The position numbers were made by a program, and so were the translations under genes. A DNA stretch of 64,000 bases from positions 62,001-126,000 of the forward strand of contig JAFDIV010000007.1 of NCBI GenBank assembly GCA_019307815.1, written 5' to 3'. Of the stretch, positions 51,596 to 62,666 are shown piece after piece (positions within the stretch are counted from its first letter, which is position 1; the number at the start of each line of letters is the position of its first letter). The notes beneath the pieces were generated by a model. The model worked only from the letters and a program-made list of their open reading frames with translations, did not search any database and was not told where the DNA came from. Origin of the DNA: Deltaproteobacteria bacterium. GTDB lineage: Bacteria > Desulfobacterota > DSM-4660 > Desulfatiglandales > Desulfatiglandaceae.

Positions 51596-54500
51596 TCATG
51601 ATCCTGCAATATCCCTATGATACTCCTGTAAAGTCCTTACTTCAAGCCGACCTTCGTTCATGGCCTTAATGGCCAATGCGGTAGCCTTGGCCCCGGCGAG
51701 GGTGGTGGTGTAAGGAATATTGAAGGTAAGCGCACTCCTTCGGATCTCATAAGATTCTGCGATGGCCTTCTTGTCGCTCGTGGTATTGATCACCAGATCG
51801 ATCTCTCCGTTTTTGATCATGTCCACAATGTTGGGTCTCCCCTCTCTTACCTTATTCACCCTTTGGTTCTTAATACCATGTGCCAGAAGAAAGGCCGATG
51901 TCCCCTTGGTGGCCACAATTTTGAAACCCAAATCATAAAGGGTAAATGCCACCTCCAAAAGGGCCATTTTGTCTTCATCCTTCACGCTGATAAACACGGT
52001 GCCTGAAGAGGGGATATTCTGTCCTGCAGCCAACTGGGATTTGGCAAAGGCCAGCCCAAAGGACCGATCAATCCCCATGACCTCGCCAGTGGATTTCATC
52101 TCCGGTCCCAGGATCGTGTCCACTCCAGGGAACCGCGCAAAGGGAAACACAGATTCCTTTACTGAAATATGTGATGGAATTGCCTCCTTGGTCAGCCCCA
52201 GTTCTTCCAGTGTCATTCCCATAATAACCTTTGTAGCCAGCCGGGCCAGGGGTACACCCGTGGCCTTGCTCACAAAAGGGATGGTGCGCGATGCCCTGGG
52301 GTTCACCTCCAGCACATAGACCACCTTGTTCTTGACTGCATATTGGATATTCATCAACCCCACCACATTCAGCTCTTTTGCAATGGCACGGGTATGATCC
52401 TGAATTTGTGCAATGATTTCTGGTTCAAGGCTAATGGGCGGAAGCACACAGGCACTGTCTCCGCTATGGATGCCAGCCTCTTCAATATGTTCCATAATAC
52501 CGCCAATGATAGTGGTCTTGCCGTCCGAAATGGCATCCACATCGATTTCCGTGGCATCCTCCAGAAAACGGTCAATTAGTACGGGTTTACCAGGGGATAC
52601 ATCCACGGCGGATTTTATGTAATACTCCAGGTCCTTCTGGTCATATACGATCTCCATAGCCCTTCCGCCCAGCACAAAGGATGGCCGTACCATCACCGGA
52701 TACCCGATCCTGCCCGCCACCCGAACCGCCTCTTCCACATTGGTGGCTATACCGTTTTCAGGCTGCAGGATGCCTAACTTTCGCAGCATATCTTGGAATC
52801 GGTCCCTATCCTCAGCCCTGTCAATGCTATCCGGGCTTGTGCCAAGAATCCTCACCCCTGCCTCGGCCAAGGGAACTGAAATGTTCAATGGTGTTTGACC
52901 GCCGAATTGTACGATCACACCTTCTGGCCTTTCCTGCTCGATCAGGTTCAAAACGTCTTCTCTTGTCAAGGGCTCAAAATAGAGCCTGTCAGATGTATCA
53001 TAGTCTGTGCTGACCGTCTCGGGATTGCTGTTGACCATGATGCTCTCAATTCCCATCTCTCGAAGCGCAAGGGATGCCTGGACGCAACAATAATCAAATT
53101 CAATCCCTTGACCTATACGATTGGGCCCTGCCCCCAATATGACCACCTTTCTTTTGGTGGAGCTTCTGATTTCATTTTCCTGATCATAGGTGGAATAGTA
53201 ATATGGGGTGTATGCCTCGAATTCGGCAGCACAGGTATCCACCAGCTTATAAACAGGCTCTATGCCCTTTTCCACCCTGGCCCTTCTGACCGTCTTTTCA
53301 TCACTGCCAAAGATCTCTGCCAGTTGAATATCTGAAAACCCATATTCCTTTACCCGCTTCCACACCTCTGGCCCCCAATCATGGAAATTGTTCCCTCTTT
53401 CAGCCAGGTTGTGTAGATGAACTTCCAGCTCATGGATCTTTTGCATATGAAACAGGAACCAGGGGTCAATCTTGGTCAGCTCATGGATCTTCTCAATGCC
53501 GAAGCGCCTCCTAAAGGCCTCTCTAATGGCGAACAGTCGTTTTGAATTGGGATTAATAAGGGCCTGTTCAATCTGGCCATCGTCCAGCTCCGCCTCTGGC
53601 GGCCGGGGGCCATCAGACCCTAGCCCATATCTTCCGATTTCAAGGGATCGGATGGCCTTTTGCAGGGCCTCCTTAAAGGTTCTACCAATGGCCATGGTCT
53701 CACCAACCGATTTCATGGAGGTGGTAAGCAAATCTTCGGCCCCAGGGAACTTTTCAAAGGCCCAGCGTGGGATCTTCACCACGCAATAATCAATGGTGGG
53801 CTCAAAGGAGGCAAGGGTCTCCCGTGTGATATCATTGGCGATTTCATCCAGGGTGTACCCCACGGCCAGCTTGGCTGCGATCTTTGCGATGGGAAAACCT
53901 GTTGCCTTGGAGGCCAGCGCCGAGCTTCGTGAAACACGCGGGTTCATCTCAATGACCACCATCTCTCCCGTGTCCGGGTGGATGGCAAACTGGATATTGG
54001 AGCCTCCGGTCTCAACACCTATCTCTCGGATGATGGCAATGGCAGCATCCCGCATAGCCTGGTATTCTCGATCTGTGAGGGTCTGGGCCGGGGCCACTGT
54101 AATACTGTCTCCTGTGTGAATCCCCATGGGATCAAAGTTTTCAATGGAGCAAATGATTACCACGTTATCCTTAAAATCCCGCATCACCTCCAGCTCAAAT
54201 TCCTTCCAGCCGATCAGAGATTCCTCAATGATGATCTCAGAAATCATGCTGGCATCCAGCCCTGCCTTGGCAATGACCTCCAATTCTTCCCGGTTATAGG
54301 CCACCCCACTGCCTGTCCCGCCTAGGGTAAAACTGGGGCGTATTATAATGGGAAAACCGATTCTCTCTGCGATCTGAAAGACCTCATCCATGTTTCTGGC
54401 GATTCCGTTTTCAGGCACCCTGAGTCCAATATGGCTCATGGCATCCCGGAATTGCTCGCGGTCCTCTGCCTTGAGAATCACCGGGAAAGAAGCGCCAATC

Positions 54501-54844
54501 ATCTCAACCCCCAGCTCCTCCATCAGGCCTGTCTTGGCTACTTGGACAGCCGTGTTAAGGCCAGTCTGTCCCCCTAAGGTAGGCAGCAAAGCATCAGGCC
54601 GCTCCCGCTCCAAAACCCTTGCTAAGAACTCAGGGGTAATTGGTTCCAAATAGGTGTGATGGGCCATGCCTGGATCGGTCATAATAGTGGCTGGATTACT
54701 GTTGATAAGCACCACCTCATAGCCCTCTTCCATCAAGGCCTTACAGGCCTGGGTGCCTGAGTAGTCAAATTCACATGCCTGGCCGATCACAATGGGCCCG
54801 GAGCCTATTATAAGTATTTTCTTAATGTCAGTTCGCTTAGGCAT
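51596..54844 (-). CDS. carB: Carbamoyl-phosphate synthase large subunit
   Basis: 1082 residues, full length: two homologous ATP-grasp halves ([21 protein letters not shown], then [19 protein letters not shown]), oligomerisation domain between, and a C-terminal MGS-like allosteric domain ([31 protein letters not shown]). It makes carbamoyl phosphate for pyrimidines and arginine from bicarbonate, ATP and ammonia supplied by CarA. Lies between carA and purF. Confidence 0.98.
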   Translation of the reverse strand: MPKRTDIKKILIIGSGPIVIGQACEFDYSGTQACKALMEEGYEVVLINSNPATIMTDPGMAHHTYLEPITPEFLARVLERERPDALLPTLGGQTGLNTAVQVAKTGLMEELGVEMIGASFPVILKAEDREQFRDAMSHIGLRVPENGIARNMDEVFQIAERIGFPIIIRPSFTLGGTGSGVAYNREELEVIAKAGLDASMISEIIIEESLIGWKEFELEVMRDFKDNVVIICSIENFDPMGIHTGDSITVAPAQTLTDREYQAMRDAAIAIIREIGVETGGSNIQFAIHPDTGEMVVIEMNPRVSRSSALASKATGFPIAKIAAKLAVGYTLDEIANDITRETLASFEPTIDYCVVKIPRWAFEKFPGAEDLLTTSMKSVGETMAIGRTFKEALQKAIRSLEIGRYGLGSDGPRPPEAELDDGQIEQALINPNSKRLFAIREAFRRRFGIEKIHELTKIDPWFLFHMQKIHELEVHLHNLAERGNNFHDWGPEVWKRVKEYGFSDIQLAEIFGSDEKTVRRARVEKGIEPVYKLVDTCAAEFEAYTPYYYSTYDQENEIRSSTKRKVVILGAGPNRIGQGIEFDYCCVQASLALREMGIESIMVNSNPETVSTDYDTSDRLYFEPLTREDVLNLIEQERPEGVIVQFGGQTPLNISVPLAEAGVRILGTSPDSIDRAEDRDRFQDMLRKLGILQPENGIATNVEEAVRVAGRIGYPVMVRPSFVLGGRAMEIVYDQKDLEYYIKSAVDVSPGKPVLIDRFLEDATEIDVDAISDGKTTIIGGIMEHIEEAGIHSGDSACVLPPISLEPEIIAQIQDHTRAIAKELNVVGLMNIQYAVKNKVVYVLEVNPRASRTIPFVSKATGVPLARLATKVIMGMTLEELGLTKEAIPSHISVKESVFPFARFPGVDTILGPEMKSTGEVMGIDRSFGLAFAKSQLAAGQNIPSSGTVFISVKDEDKMALLEVAFTLYDLGFKIVATKGTSAFLLAHGIKNQRVNKVREGRPNIVDMIKNGEIDLVINTTSDKKAIAESYEIRRSALTFNIPYTTTLAGAKATALAIKAMNEGRLEVRTLQEYHRDIAGS

Positions 54845-54936
54845 TCTGCTCTCACAGGAATTGGCATGGATTAACTAACTGGTCTACATCTCAAAGCAAT
54901 TGGACAATATAACCGTTTTAACCATTCCCCATTTAA
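54845..54936. repeat. Low-complexity dispersed intergenic sequence C
   Basis: The 92-base gap between carA and carB contains, on the minus strand, GGTTAAATAGTTAAATGGGG and GGTTAAAACGG in tandem (about 54905-54945). This simple motif style recurs at other intergenic sites in the window. Confidence 0.4.
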
Positions 54937-56085
54937 CTATTTAACCTTCCCCATCATCTCCACAAATCGATCAAACAGGTAGCTCGCATCATGGGGACCA
55001 GGGCTGGCTTCTGGATGATATTGAACAGAGAATAGGGGAAGCTTCTTGTGAACAAGCCCCTCAAGGGTGTTGTCGTTTAGATTCACATGGCTCAGCTCAA
55101 TATCCGCTCCTTTGAGGGATTCCATGTCCACGCAAAAGCCATGGTTCTGCGATGTTATTTCCACTTTGCCCGTGGCAAGATCCTTTACCGGCTGGTTTGC
55201 CCCCCTGTGTCCGAACTTTAACTTGTAGGTCCTTCCACCCAATGCTAAACCCAGCAATTGGTGCCCCAAACATATACCGAAAGTGGGGCGCTTCCCCAAC
55301 TGTTCCCTGATTGTCTCAACGGCATATGTAACCGCAGCAGGATCCCCCGGTCCGTTGCTTAGGAACAGGCCATCTGGCTCCAGCGCATCGATTGTCTGGG
55401 ATGTGATATCCGCAGGGACCACAAGCAGTGAACAGCCCCTTTTCTCTAACAATCTCAAAATATTGTATTTCACGCCATAATCAACGGCCACCACGCGAAA
55501 CATCCTCGGCCTCTCTGGCCACTCAAACGAGTTGAGCTCCCCATCAATAGGCACGCGCCGCCCCCCCTGCCACATGAATGGCTTCTTGCAGGTCACCTCC
55601 TTGACAAGGTCTCTGCCAACCATGTCAGGGGCGTTTTTTGCCTTTTCCACAAGGGAATCAGGGTCCAGATCAACAGTGGAAAGGGCACCCTTCATGGCCC
55701 CCTGAATCCGGATATGACGGGTAAGGGCTCGGGTGTCTATTCCCTCAACGCCCATAACATTACTCGCCTCAAGGTATTCCCTTAATGTTCTCTGGCTGCG
55801 CCAATTGCTGGGAAATTCCTGGTATTCCTTAACTAAAAGGGCCGAGACCTGCACCCTTTCCGATTCCACGTCCTCATCGTTAATCCCATAATTGCCAATC
55901 AAGGGATAGGTCATGGTTACCATCTGGCCGCAGTAAGAAGGATCGGTCAGTATCTCTTGGTATCCCGACATACTGGTATTAAACACCACCTCTGCGGTCA
56001 CTTCCCCATGACCAGTAAAGGAACGGCCCTCAAAGACCGAACCATCTTCCAGTGCAAGAATTGCCTTAGGTCGATCCGGCAGCAT
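54937..56085 (-). CDS. carA: Carbamoyl-phosphate synthase small (glutaminase) subunit
   Basis: 382 residues: N-terminal CarA domain ([40 protein letters not shown]) and class I amidotransferase domain with nucleophile in [16 protein letters not shown] and His/Glu in [13 protein letters not shown] 56085 overlaps the preceding stop (TAATG) and has GGGGAG upstream; an ATG at 56097 is less likely. Confidence 0.97.
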   Translation of the reverse strand: MLPDRPKAILALEDGSVFEGRSFTGHGEVTAEVVFNTSMSGYQEILTDPSYCGQMVTMTYPLIGNYGINDEDVESERVQVSALLVKEYQEFPSNWRSQRTLREYLEASNVMGVEGIDTRALTRHIRIQGAMKGALSTVDLDPDSLVEKAKNAPDMVGRDLVKEVTCKKPFMWQGGRRVPIDGELNSFEWPERPRMFRVVAVDYGVKYNILRLLEKRGCSLLVVPADITSQTIDALEPDGLFLSNGPGDPAAVTYAVETIREQLGKRPTFGICLGHQLLGLALGGRTYKLKFGHRGANQPVKDLATGKVEITSQNHGFCVDMESLKGADIELSHVNLNDNTLEGLVHKKLPLFSVQYHPEASPGPHDASYLFDRFVEMMGKVK

Positions 56086-58724
56086 TACTCTCCCCATTCT
56101 TCCAGGCCATTGGACTCAATCTTGCCGCTGCCCTTGGGCCTGACCTTCCTATAGACCTCAAGGGGGCTTCGCTTTTCTCCATCCACCTTTAGAAGATCGC
56201 CTTCGATAGATATACCAAAGAGCCTTTCATTTTCCTGGAGGTAAGGCAGAATAAGGTCCCAGTCCTTCTGGCCCATTGGAACAATTTCACCCCCATTGAG
56301 CTGTTGCTCCTCAATGTGACCATAAGGGTCTCTAACATAAATAGCCCCGCCCGAAGCAAGAGAAAAAAGATTGGACCCAGGGTACGGAGTCGGTTGGGGC
56401 ACTACATTGCCCTCGTCATCAAAGGTGAGACCATTCAACACCACAAATCCTCCGCCATTGAGCGGGTCTCCGGCCATAAAAGACTCGGCCAGGTAATCCA
56501 AACAGGTTCCATTGATCACCACCCTGGGCCTGCCAACCGCGTTGATCAGGGGCCTGCCCGCAGCATTGCCCATGACATACACCTCGCCACCCTTGGCCCC
56601 GTACATAAAGGTCTGGCCGGTATCTCCAAAGATGACCATTTTCCCAGACTTCATGATCTGCCCCAACTGATCCTGGGCGTTCCCGTGGACGTAGATACTC
56701 AGTCCGTCAATGCCTGAGCCCAGATAATCTCCGGAGCTGCCGTAGATATCTATGCGCACCCCTCCCGAATCAGGGCCAAACCCGCAGCCATGAAACCGCT
56801 GGCCCTTGAGTCCAAACACAATGAAGCGCCTCCACCCTCTGTAGTAGGCCTCTGCCATCAGGCGACTGTCGCAATGATCCCCCTCGGGCGGGAACAGGGA
56901 TGCATCTATGAGCAGTGTCTTCTCGTCATAGGAGGGCCCCCTAAAAAACTGCCTGGTCTCCCAGTCTATCAGCCTATAACTGGTCTTGGCATCTTCTGTT
57001 TCCAGAGTTGGAAAGTGGCGAAAGATATTCTCAAGGGCATGATTAAACATCTGCAAAATGGAACGCCTCTTTTTATCATAGGTGGGATAGCGTCGATCAA
57101 TCAAGAATGTAAGGGCTTCAAGGGCCACCTCAAAATACGCATCCCCTTTCAATCCCCACCGTTTGATCTCCTTGAGGCAGTCCACTAGATCAGCATACTC
57201 CCAATCCCGGATGCCTTCCTTAATGAAATCCACCAGCAGGTCCGGGCGCTGGAGATCAAAAAACCTAGACAGGTCAAATCGGCCCTTGTTCTCATCTTCT
57301 AAGGTATAGTAAATCCGCCCTGGAAGATAAGGCACCTGACCTTCGGGGGCCCGGATCTCACGGCCGAATTTGTCGATGCAGGTGAGCCTTCTGTCCAATT
57401 CGCTTCCTGCTATGGGGTCCAGATTAAAGATAAATGCCCCACCATCAGTATGGCTACCACCCCGTGCATTCCAATAACGGTCAGCCACGGTGCCCACCCT
57501 GGGATCCTCGTCTGCCAGACTCTTCAAGGTAGCATCAATGGCCTGCTTCTCCGAACATATGAGCCCCACCTGAACCTGCCCATCATGGAGCGCAAAGACC
57601 TGAGGCCGTAGCATGGCGGTATCGGTTATGCCAATAAGCTGAAACCGGTCGTTTTCCGTATCGTTTCGGGCAATTATGAAAAACCAAGGCCCGTCAGGAG
57701 ATCCATGGATGTGGGTGGCCTGAATGGCCCCATAGACCTCCTGTTTTTCTTGGGGAAGCTGATCAAAGTCCCTTTCCATAGTGGGAGCCAGGGCCTCAAT
57801 CACATACTCCAAGGGATAGCCGTACACCCGACTGTAGAGGTCAAAAAGCAGCACCGAAACCTCTGTATCGGTGAGGAAAAGGGGATAAATATTGCGCTGC
57901 TTCAGGTATTCGCTCACCGAATAATAGTTGGCAAAGTCCCCGTTGTGCACCAGGGCCTCATTCAACCCGATAAAGGGATGGGCCCCCCCTGGATGCCATA
58001 CCTTTCCCTTGGTGGGATAACGCTGATGCGCTATCCAGATATGGGCCTTGAAGTTATCCAGCTTGTAGTACTGAACCACCTGCTCGGCATAGCCCACAAT
58101 CTTCAAGATAAAAAAGTTCCTCCCATGGGAGAGCACAAATGCCTGTTGCTTGCCGTAGGCATCATAGAAGGCCTTATTGATTCGGAAACTATTCTGGTAA
58201 ACGAATTCATCCTCAGCCTGTCTCTCCTTTAGGTCCTGCAGCTGGTTTTTTTCCACAAACTCCGTGAGCACATGGGGCTTTACCCGCACAAAATAGCGCC
58301 ATACATCTGGAGGTCTGACCTCCAGCCCCGGAATATCGCGATAATCATCCACATGGGGCAGTGGCCCGGACGAATGCACATCGAACACGGGCTCAATAAA
58401 CCGTTTTTCCAACTCACCCATGACCCCTTCTTCCAGCACGGCGATCTGCAGGATGTAGTCCTGTTCAAGCATATCACGGGATACCCCAAGCATCTTATGG
58501 TCAAATCCCATGGCTGCAATGCCGCCGCCTCGGCCATTGCCTCGGTTATGCATCTGTTTGGAGGGCTCAAAGATGTGTTTCCCTCTCACCGGGATGCTGC
58601 ATGCAAACCCCGTGACACCACAGCCCCCTTCTTCTTCTCTTTTTTCCACACGAATGGGTGGAAGCCCTTCGATTAACTTTGCCCTCGAACGGATTATCAT
58701 CTCAATCTGTTTAAGCCTTTCCAT
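56085..58724 (-). CDS. Glutamate synthase amidotransferase + GXGXG module
   Basis: About 879 residues. The N-terminal class II amidotransferase has a cysteine in [31 protein letters not shown], and [22 protein letters not shown], which place glutamine hydrolysis here. After a middle region it ends in the GltB GXGXG beta-helix domain (about 650-800: [61 protein letters not shown]). It lacks the FMN domain, which is the next gene upstream. The Cys is not at the N-terminus, so a propeptide of 30-60 residues would have to be removed. Start ATG 58724 has AAGGA; the frame opens at TTG 58799. Confidence 0.85.
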   Translation of the reverse strand: MERLKQIEMIIRSRAKLIEGLPPIRVEKREEEGGCGVTGFACSIPVRGKHIFEPSKQMHNRGNGRGGGIAAMGFDHKMLGVSRDMLEQDYILQIAVLEEGVMGELEKRFIEPVFDVHSSGPLPHVDDYRDIPGLEVRPPDVWRYFVRVKPHVLTEFVEKNQLQDLKERQAEDEFVYQNSFRINKAFYDAYGKQQAFVLSHGRNFFILKIVGYAEQVVQYYKLDNFKAHIWIAHQRYPTKGKVWHPGGAHPFIGLNEALVHNGDFANYYSVSEYLKQRNIYPLFLTDTEVSVLLFDLYSRVYGYPLEYVIEALAPTMERDFDQLPQEKQEVYGAIQATHIHGSPDGPWFFIIARNDTENDRFQLIGITDTAMLRPQVFALHDGQVQVGLICSEKQAIDATLKSLADEDPRVGTVADRYWNARGGSHTDGGAFIFNLDPIAGSELDRRLTCIDKFGREIRAPEGQVPYLPGRIYYTLEDENKGRFDLSRFFDLQRPDLLVDFIKEGIRDWEYADLVDCLKEIKRWGLKGDAYFEVALEALTFLIDRRYPTYDKKRRSILQMFNHALENIFRHFPTLETEDAKTSYRLIDWETRQFFRGPSYDEKTLLIDASLFPPEGDHCDSRLMAEAYYRGWRRFIVFGLKGQRFHGCGFGPDSGGVRIDIYGSSGDYLGSGIDGLSIYVHGNAQDQLGQIMKSGKMVIFGDTGQTFMYGAKGGEVYVMGNAAGRPLINAVGRPRVVINGTCLDYLAESFMAGDPLNGGGFVVLNGLTFDDEGNVVPQPTPYPGSNLFSLASGGAIYVRDPYGHIEEQQLNGGEIVPMGQKDWDLILPYLQENERLFGISIEGDLLKVDGEKRSPLEVYRKVRPKGSGKIESNGLEEWGE

Positions 58725-58784
58725 AGTTCCTTCGATCTCTACAACAGGGTTTAGGCTAGAGGCCAAAGGAGAAAGGACAATGGA

Positions 58785-58875
58785 TAATAGTGAATCCAAG
58801 CAATGCCAATTACCCCCTTTTTCCTTTCACCTTTTTCCTTTTGCCTCCCAGCTTCCTAGCTTCCAGCTTCTCGCC
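58785..58875. repeat. Low-complexity dispersed intergenic sequence D
   Basis: Pyrimidine-rich on the plus strand (TTTCCTTTCACCTTTTTCC, CCAGCTTCCTAGCTTCCAGC). It covers the junction between the FMN module and the amidotransferase module, partly overlapping the end of the former. Similar in style to sequence B. Confidence 0.4.
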
Positions 58876-60355
58876 CCTTTCTCATATAATCCAAATGCAC
58901 CAGGCAATCGGTGCGGCCCACCAGTTCACGAATACTTTTCATCCCCAGCTTTTTCAGTATCCGAATAAGCTCACTCCTCCAGGCCATGAACATGTTGATG
59001 ATACGCTGGGTTCCCCACTCCAAATCAATGAGTTCCATGAGTTCGGGATCCGTGGTTGCAATGCCGCGGGCACATCCCCTGCCGCTTTCACAGTTATGGC
59101 AGCGAACACATTCCAGGGCCACCAGATCGGCGGTTCCCGTGCACACCGCATCAGCACCCAAGGCAATGACCTTGGCCAGATCATGGGGCGTCCGAATCCC
59201 GCCACTGGCCACAACCGTCATTTTGTCCCTTACCCCCTCTTCCTGGAGGAAACGGTGTACCCTTGGGACCGCATACTCAATGGGCATGGCAATATTCTTT
59301 TTGGCGATATCCGGGGCGGCTCCAGTCCCACCATAACTGCCGTCCAAGTGAATGATGTGGGCTCCTGCATAATAACTCCCCACAGCCACCATATCCACAT
59401 CCGTGGGTGTGGATACCTTCACAGAGACCACGGCCTTGGGATTAATGGCCTTTATCCAATCCACGTGTTTCTTGTGATCTTCCACCGAATAGACGCTGTG
59501 AAACGGGAAAGGGGAAAACAAAGGATACCCCACCACAGCCTCCCGCATTCGGGCCACGCCAGGGGTCACCTTATCTCCCAGCAGATGTCCTCCCAGACCA
59601 GGCTTGGCGCCTTGGGCATATTTGAATTCAACGATGCGTACTCGCTGGATGGTCTCTTCCCTTACCCCAAAAAGACCCGTAGCAACCTGGGTAATCACGT
59701 GGTCATCATAGGGTTTCAACTCGTCGGGGTAACCGCCCTCACCGGTACAACAAAAGGTTCCCAGGGCCTTGGCTGCCTTCATCCGGCTCAACATGGTGGT
59801 GATGCTTATGGATCCATAGGACATACCGCCGCCATAGAAAGGGACTTCTATCCTCACCTTATGGGCGATCTCGTCACGCCTGTTCAGATCGACACTTGTG
59901 TCAATGTCATCATCGTCAACATCCAACTCTTGGCCCTTTCTAAAAACCAGCCGAAGCCTGTCAAAGCCTCCGCCCGAGTTACCCGTCTTATACTCAAGCC
60001 CGCCAGGTGGCATCTGCCCTGTCTCCGCCATGTACCACGTGCTAACCAGCAGGTCGGCAGTCCACCTGTAATCACCCAATGCATCAAAGTCTGGGTTTCT
60101 TCTCATGGTCAGTGCCCCTTCAGGGCACATCTCGTAACAGGGCTCAGGGCAATCTGGGCCAACACAAAGGTAATGGTTTTTCACGAAAGGCTCACCGCGC
60201 CTCATTACGTGAACACCGTACCTACATATTTCCACACATTTTCCACAGGCAATGCAGGCACTTGTCCTGTACAAACGATATTTGCCTATAGGATTTCTAA
60301 ACCTGGATGGGGTTCGAACAACCTCTGGAAACTCAAAGCTTTTCTGATCACTCAA
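58856..60355 (-). CDS. Glutamate synthase FMN module with N-terminal ferredoxin domain
   Basis: 499 residues. An N-terminal double 4Fe-4S domain (CIACGKCVEICRYG, CVGPDCPEPCYEMCPEG) precedes the FMN-binding GltB barrel: PFYGGGMSYGSIS, GEGGYPDEL, KPGLGGHLLGDKVTP, HLDGSYGGTGAAP and SGGIRTPHDLAKVIALGADAV, then the 3Fe-4S type cysteines CVRCHNCESGRGCARG. It makes glutamate from 2-oxoglutarate and ammonia released by the amidotransferase module; the ferredoxin domain would supply electrons. Start is TTG at 60355, overlapping the previous gene, with GGAGG ten bases upstream. Confidence 0.9.
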   Translation of the reverse strand: MSDQKSFEFPEVVRTPSRFRNPIGKYRLYRTSACIACGKCVEICRYGVHVMRRGEPFVKNHYLCVGPDCPEPCYEMCPEGALTMRRNPDFDALGDYRWTADLLVSTWYMAETGQMPPGGLEYKTGNSGGGFDRLRLVFRKGQELDVDDDDIDTSVDLNRRDEIAHKVRIEVPFYGGGMSYGSISITTMLSRMKAAKALGTFCCTGEGGYPDELKPYDDHVITQVATGLFGVREETIQRVRIVEFKYAQGAKPGLGGHLLGDKVTPGVARMREAVVGYPLFSPFPFHSVYSVEDHKKHVDWIKAINPKAVVSVKVSTPTDVDMVAVGSYYAGAHIIHLDGSYGGTGAAPDIAKKNIAMPIEYAVPRVHRFLQEEGVRDKMTVVASGGIRTPHDLAKVIALGADAVCTGTADLVALECVRCHNCESGRGCARGIATTDPELMELIDLEWGTQRIINMFMAWRSELIRILKKLGMKSIRELVGRTDCLVHLDYMRKGREAGS

Positions 60356-61583
60356 GTTCTACACCCTCCTCCACTGTGCCTAGTTGCCCAAAGGTACTCT
60401 GATCCAGTTCCTCGAAAAACATTGCCCTGCCTGCCTCGCCCCTGAGGCGCCTGGCATCTCTCATCCCCATAGCTCCCATAACCTCCAAAAGCTGGTTATG
60501 AAATGCGCCAACAAGGTTTCTAACCCTCTTTGCCACCCACTGTCGCTCGGCCAGGCCGATCTCCACAGGACATGGTAAATTCTTTAGGCATCTCCTGCAC
60601 ATTCTGCATTCCAGGGCTATCAATATGGGGAAATCCAGGTACACTGCATCTGCCCCGCAAATTATTGACTTGGCCACGTGTTCTGCCATTGCAATGCCGC
60701 CACTTGCCAAAAGTGTTATACTATCGCGAAGTCCATCTTCCACCAGTGCAAGGTGCACGGAGCGGATGCCGTCTTTTAGAAACCGGCTCTCATCATCTTG
60801 CCATCGGCCGTCCCAGGTACCTTGTAAATGGACAATGGGAACCCCTGCCTTCACGAGATTTAGTGTTCTGTCTTCCATGCCTTTGTCCATCGGAATGCGT
60901 GCAGAGACCAGTGCACCAGGGACCTTCTTATCCGCAAAGTTCAATATTTCTTCCGCATCATCCTCTTCACCCACCTCGATTTCAACCATCCTCACCCCCT
61001 CTGGGATCCAATCCTGATCTCCTCCGCCAAGGGAGAGGATGGGCACAAGAGATTGACTGTCACCTAACATGGACATGGTTATGCAATCTGATGGAAGGGC
61101 AAAGAGAGTCCCCAGCATGGAGGCGGCCCGCGCCCAACCCTCAAATGTTAGATCGCTCAAGTCACCAAACTCAGGGACCCTTATCAATATGGGCACAGGT
61201 ACGCTGATCACCTGGGGCCTGGACTGTCCAATCTCGGTGCTTTCCCCGAAGGTCAAGTATTGCGGGGTTCGGCCCAAGTCCACCATCGTGCTGATATATT
61301 CCCTGCCGTGGATGCCATCCCTGGTAGGCCTCACGATTTCAGACATGTCTGTCCACATGGAATCAAAGCCAGGGCCACAAAATGGACCCGGATACCCAGC
61401 CCCAGAAACAGGGATCTTCCCCGTTTCTGCCTGGTACCACTGCCGTGAAATTATATCAGCGCTCCAGTGGTAATCACCCATCTCCTTGTACTCGGGATTG
61501 ACGGACTTGTGTATCAATTCCTTAGGGCAGTTCTGAATGCAGCGAAAGCAGTTCATACACAAGTAATCAATCGAATCCAGCAT
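60348..61583 (-). CDS. Degenerate glutamate synthase FMN-module paralogue (main frame of a frameshifted gene)
   Basis: 411 residues open, starting at an internal ATG without ribosome site. A 4Fe-4S motif (CMNCFRCIQNCPKE) leads into a GltB-like barrel that keeps SGAGYPGPFCGPGFDSMWTDMSE, LASGGIAMAEHVAKSIICGADAVYLD and a C-terminal cysteine cluster (CRMCRRCLKNLPCP). Signature segments of the active enzyme are missing: no GGGMSYGS, and HLDGSYGGTGAAP is replaced by HLQGTWDGRW. It is probably an accessory or regulatory relative of the adjacent FMN module. The true 5' end lies upstream in another frame (see 61567-61722). Confidence 0.75.
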   Translation of the reverse strand: MLDSIDYLCMNCFRCIQNCPKELIHKSVNPEYKEMGDYHWSADIISRQWYQAETGKIPVSGAGYPGPFCGPGFDSMWTDMSEIVRPTRDGIHGREYISTMVDLGRTPQYLTFGESTEIGQSRPQVISVPVPILIRVPEFGDLSDLTFEGWARAASMLGTLFALPSDCITMSMLGDSQSLVPILSLGGGDQDWIPEGVRMVEIEVGEEDDAEEILNFADKKVPGALVSARIPMDKGMEDRTLNLVKAGVPIVHLQGTWDGRWQDDESRFLKDGIRSVHLALVEDGLRDSITLLASGGIAMAEHVAKSIICGADAVYLDFPILIALECRMCRRCLKNLPCPVEIGLAERQWVAKRVRNLVGAFHNQLLEVMGAMGMRDARRLRGEAGRAMFFEELDQSTFGQLGTVEEGVELE

Positions 61584-61722
61584 CTGTCTTGCGTCTATCC
61601 CACGCTTGTACGCATACAGGACACTTTAGGCAACCCTCTTCCCACGCGAGTATCCCGGACTTGGACAGGGGCTTAAAGCGATTTTCAACAGGTTCTGTAT
61701 GAATCACATATTTTGCGGGCAT
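61567..61722 (-). pseudogene. 5' end of the glutamate synthase paralogue, separated by a frameshift
   Basis: An ATG at 61722 with a strong AGGAGGAAG site starts MPAKYVIHTEPVENRFKPLS and continues SKSGILAWEEGCLKCPVC, then within a few codons leaves the family pattern and stops at 61567. One base over, the other frame reads YKRGIDARQMLDSIDY and continues into the 60348-61583 ORF. As I recall the family, these two pieces belong to one N-terminus with about nine residues, including the fourth cluster cysteine, between them. This implies a deletion of about 26 bases near 61605-61615. It could be a real mutation, an assembly error or, less likely, recoding. Confidence 0.7.
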
Positions 61723-61739
61723 CAAGCTTCCTCCTGGTG

Positions 61740-62666
61740 TTATTCTACAGCGGGTCTCGGCAGAAGGCCTGCCCTTTCGGCGATCTCGCCAACGGCCTCC
61801 TCCCACTCAATGGCCATAATATGTACGCCCTTGACACCCGGGATTTCCTTTAGCTGTTCAATGGTCTCAACGCATATCCGGATTCCTTCTTCCCGTTGTT
61901 TGTCTTTTGGGACCCCTTCCATCCGTTTGATAATCTCGTCAGGGACATCCATGCCAGCGACCCTGTTTTTCATATACTTGGCCATACCGGCTGACTTGAG
62001 TGGGGTAACACCGCCCAGTATATAGGTTTGCTCTGCGAGTCCCCTGTCTGCTACTTGTTTCATCCAAGAGCGGAATCTATCCAGGTTGTAAATGCACTGT
62101 GTCTGAATAAAGTCTGCCCCTGCCTTGACCTTCTTGGCCAACCGGGTTACCCGAAACGACAAGGGGTCTGCGAAAGGGTTGGCCGCTGCCCCGATAAATA
62201 TATCTGGAGCCTTTGAAAGGCTCTCACCGCCCAAAATGACCCCCTCGTCCCGCATGGCCTTAACTGTTTGTATAAACTGAATGGAGTCCAGATCAAACAC
62301 GCCCACGGCCTGTGGCTGGTTTCCAAAGCTTTGATGGTCCCCTGACAGACAAAGGACATTTTGAATGCCCAGTGCTGCAGCACCGAGAATATCAGACTGA
62401 AGCGCTATCCGGTTCCGATCCCTCACCACCATCTGCAAGACCGGTTCCAGCCCAGCGGACTTCAACAGGGCACAGGCCGCCAAGCTGGACATACGCACAA
62501 TAGCCGTCTGATTGTCCGTGACATTGATGGCATCTACTTTGTCCTTAAGATACTCAGCCTTTTTCAGAATAATTTCTGGATCCGCTCCCTTTGGCGGGCC
62601 ACATTCGGCAGTTACTGCAAAATGGCCTTGTCCGAGAATTTGTTTAAGAGAATGTGAGCTGTTCAC
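61740..62666 (-). CDS. metF: 5,10-methylenetetrahydrofolate reductase
   Basis: The 308-residue TIM-barrel flavoprotein has VTAECGPPKGADPE at the start, VDAINVTDNQTAIVRMSS, VLCLSGDHQSFGN and ADFIQTQCIYNLDRF. It reduces methylene-THF to methyl-THF in the methyl branch of the reductive acetyl-CoA pathway and in methionine synthesis. The start is GTG at 62666, overlapping metV by four bases. Confidence 0.95.
   Translation of the reverse strand: MNSSHSLKQILGQGHFAVTAECGPPKGADPEIILKKAEYLKDKVDAINVTDNQTAIVRMSSLAACALLKSAGLEPVLQMVVRDRNRIALQSDILGAAALGIQNVLCLSGDHQSFGNQPQAVGVFDLDSIQFIQTVKAMRDEGVILGGESLSKAPDIFIGAAANPFADPLSFRVTRLAKKVKAGADFIQTQCIYNLDRFRSWMKQVADRGLAEQTYILGGVTPLKSAGMAKYMKNRVAGMDVPDEIIKRMEGVPKDKQREEGIRICVETIEQLKEIPGVKGVHIMAIEWEEAVGEIAERAGLLPRPAVE

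Noticed and set aside
58790..60445. 551-codon plus-strand open frame opposite the FMN glutamate synthase module
   Set aside because: A shadow of the real minus-strand gene, whose cofactor and cysteine motifs are clear; its translation shows no recognisable domain.
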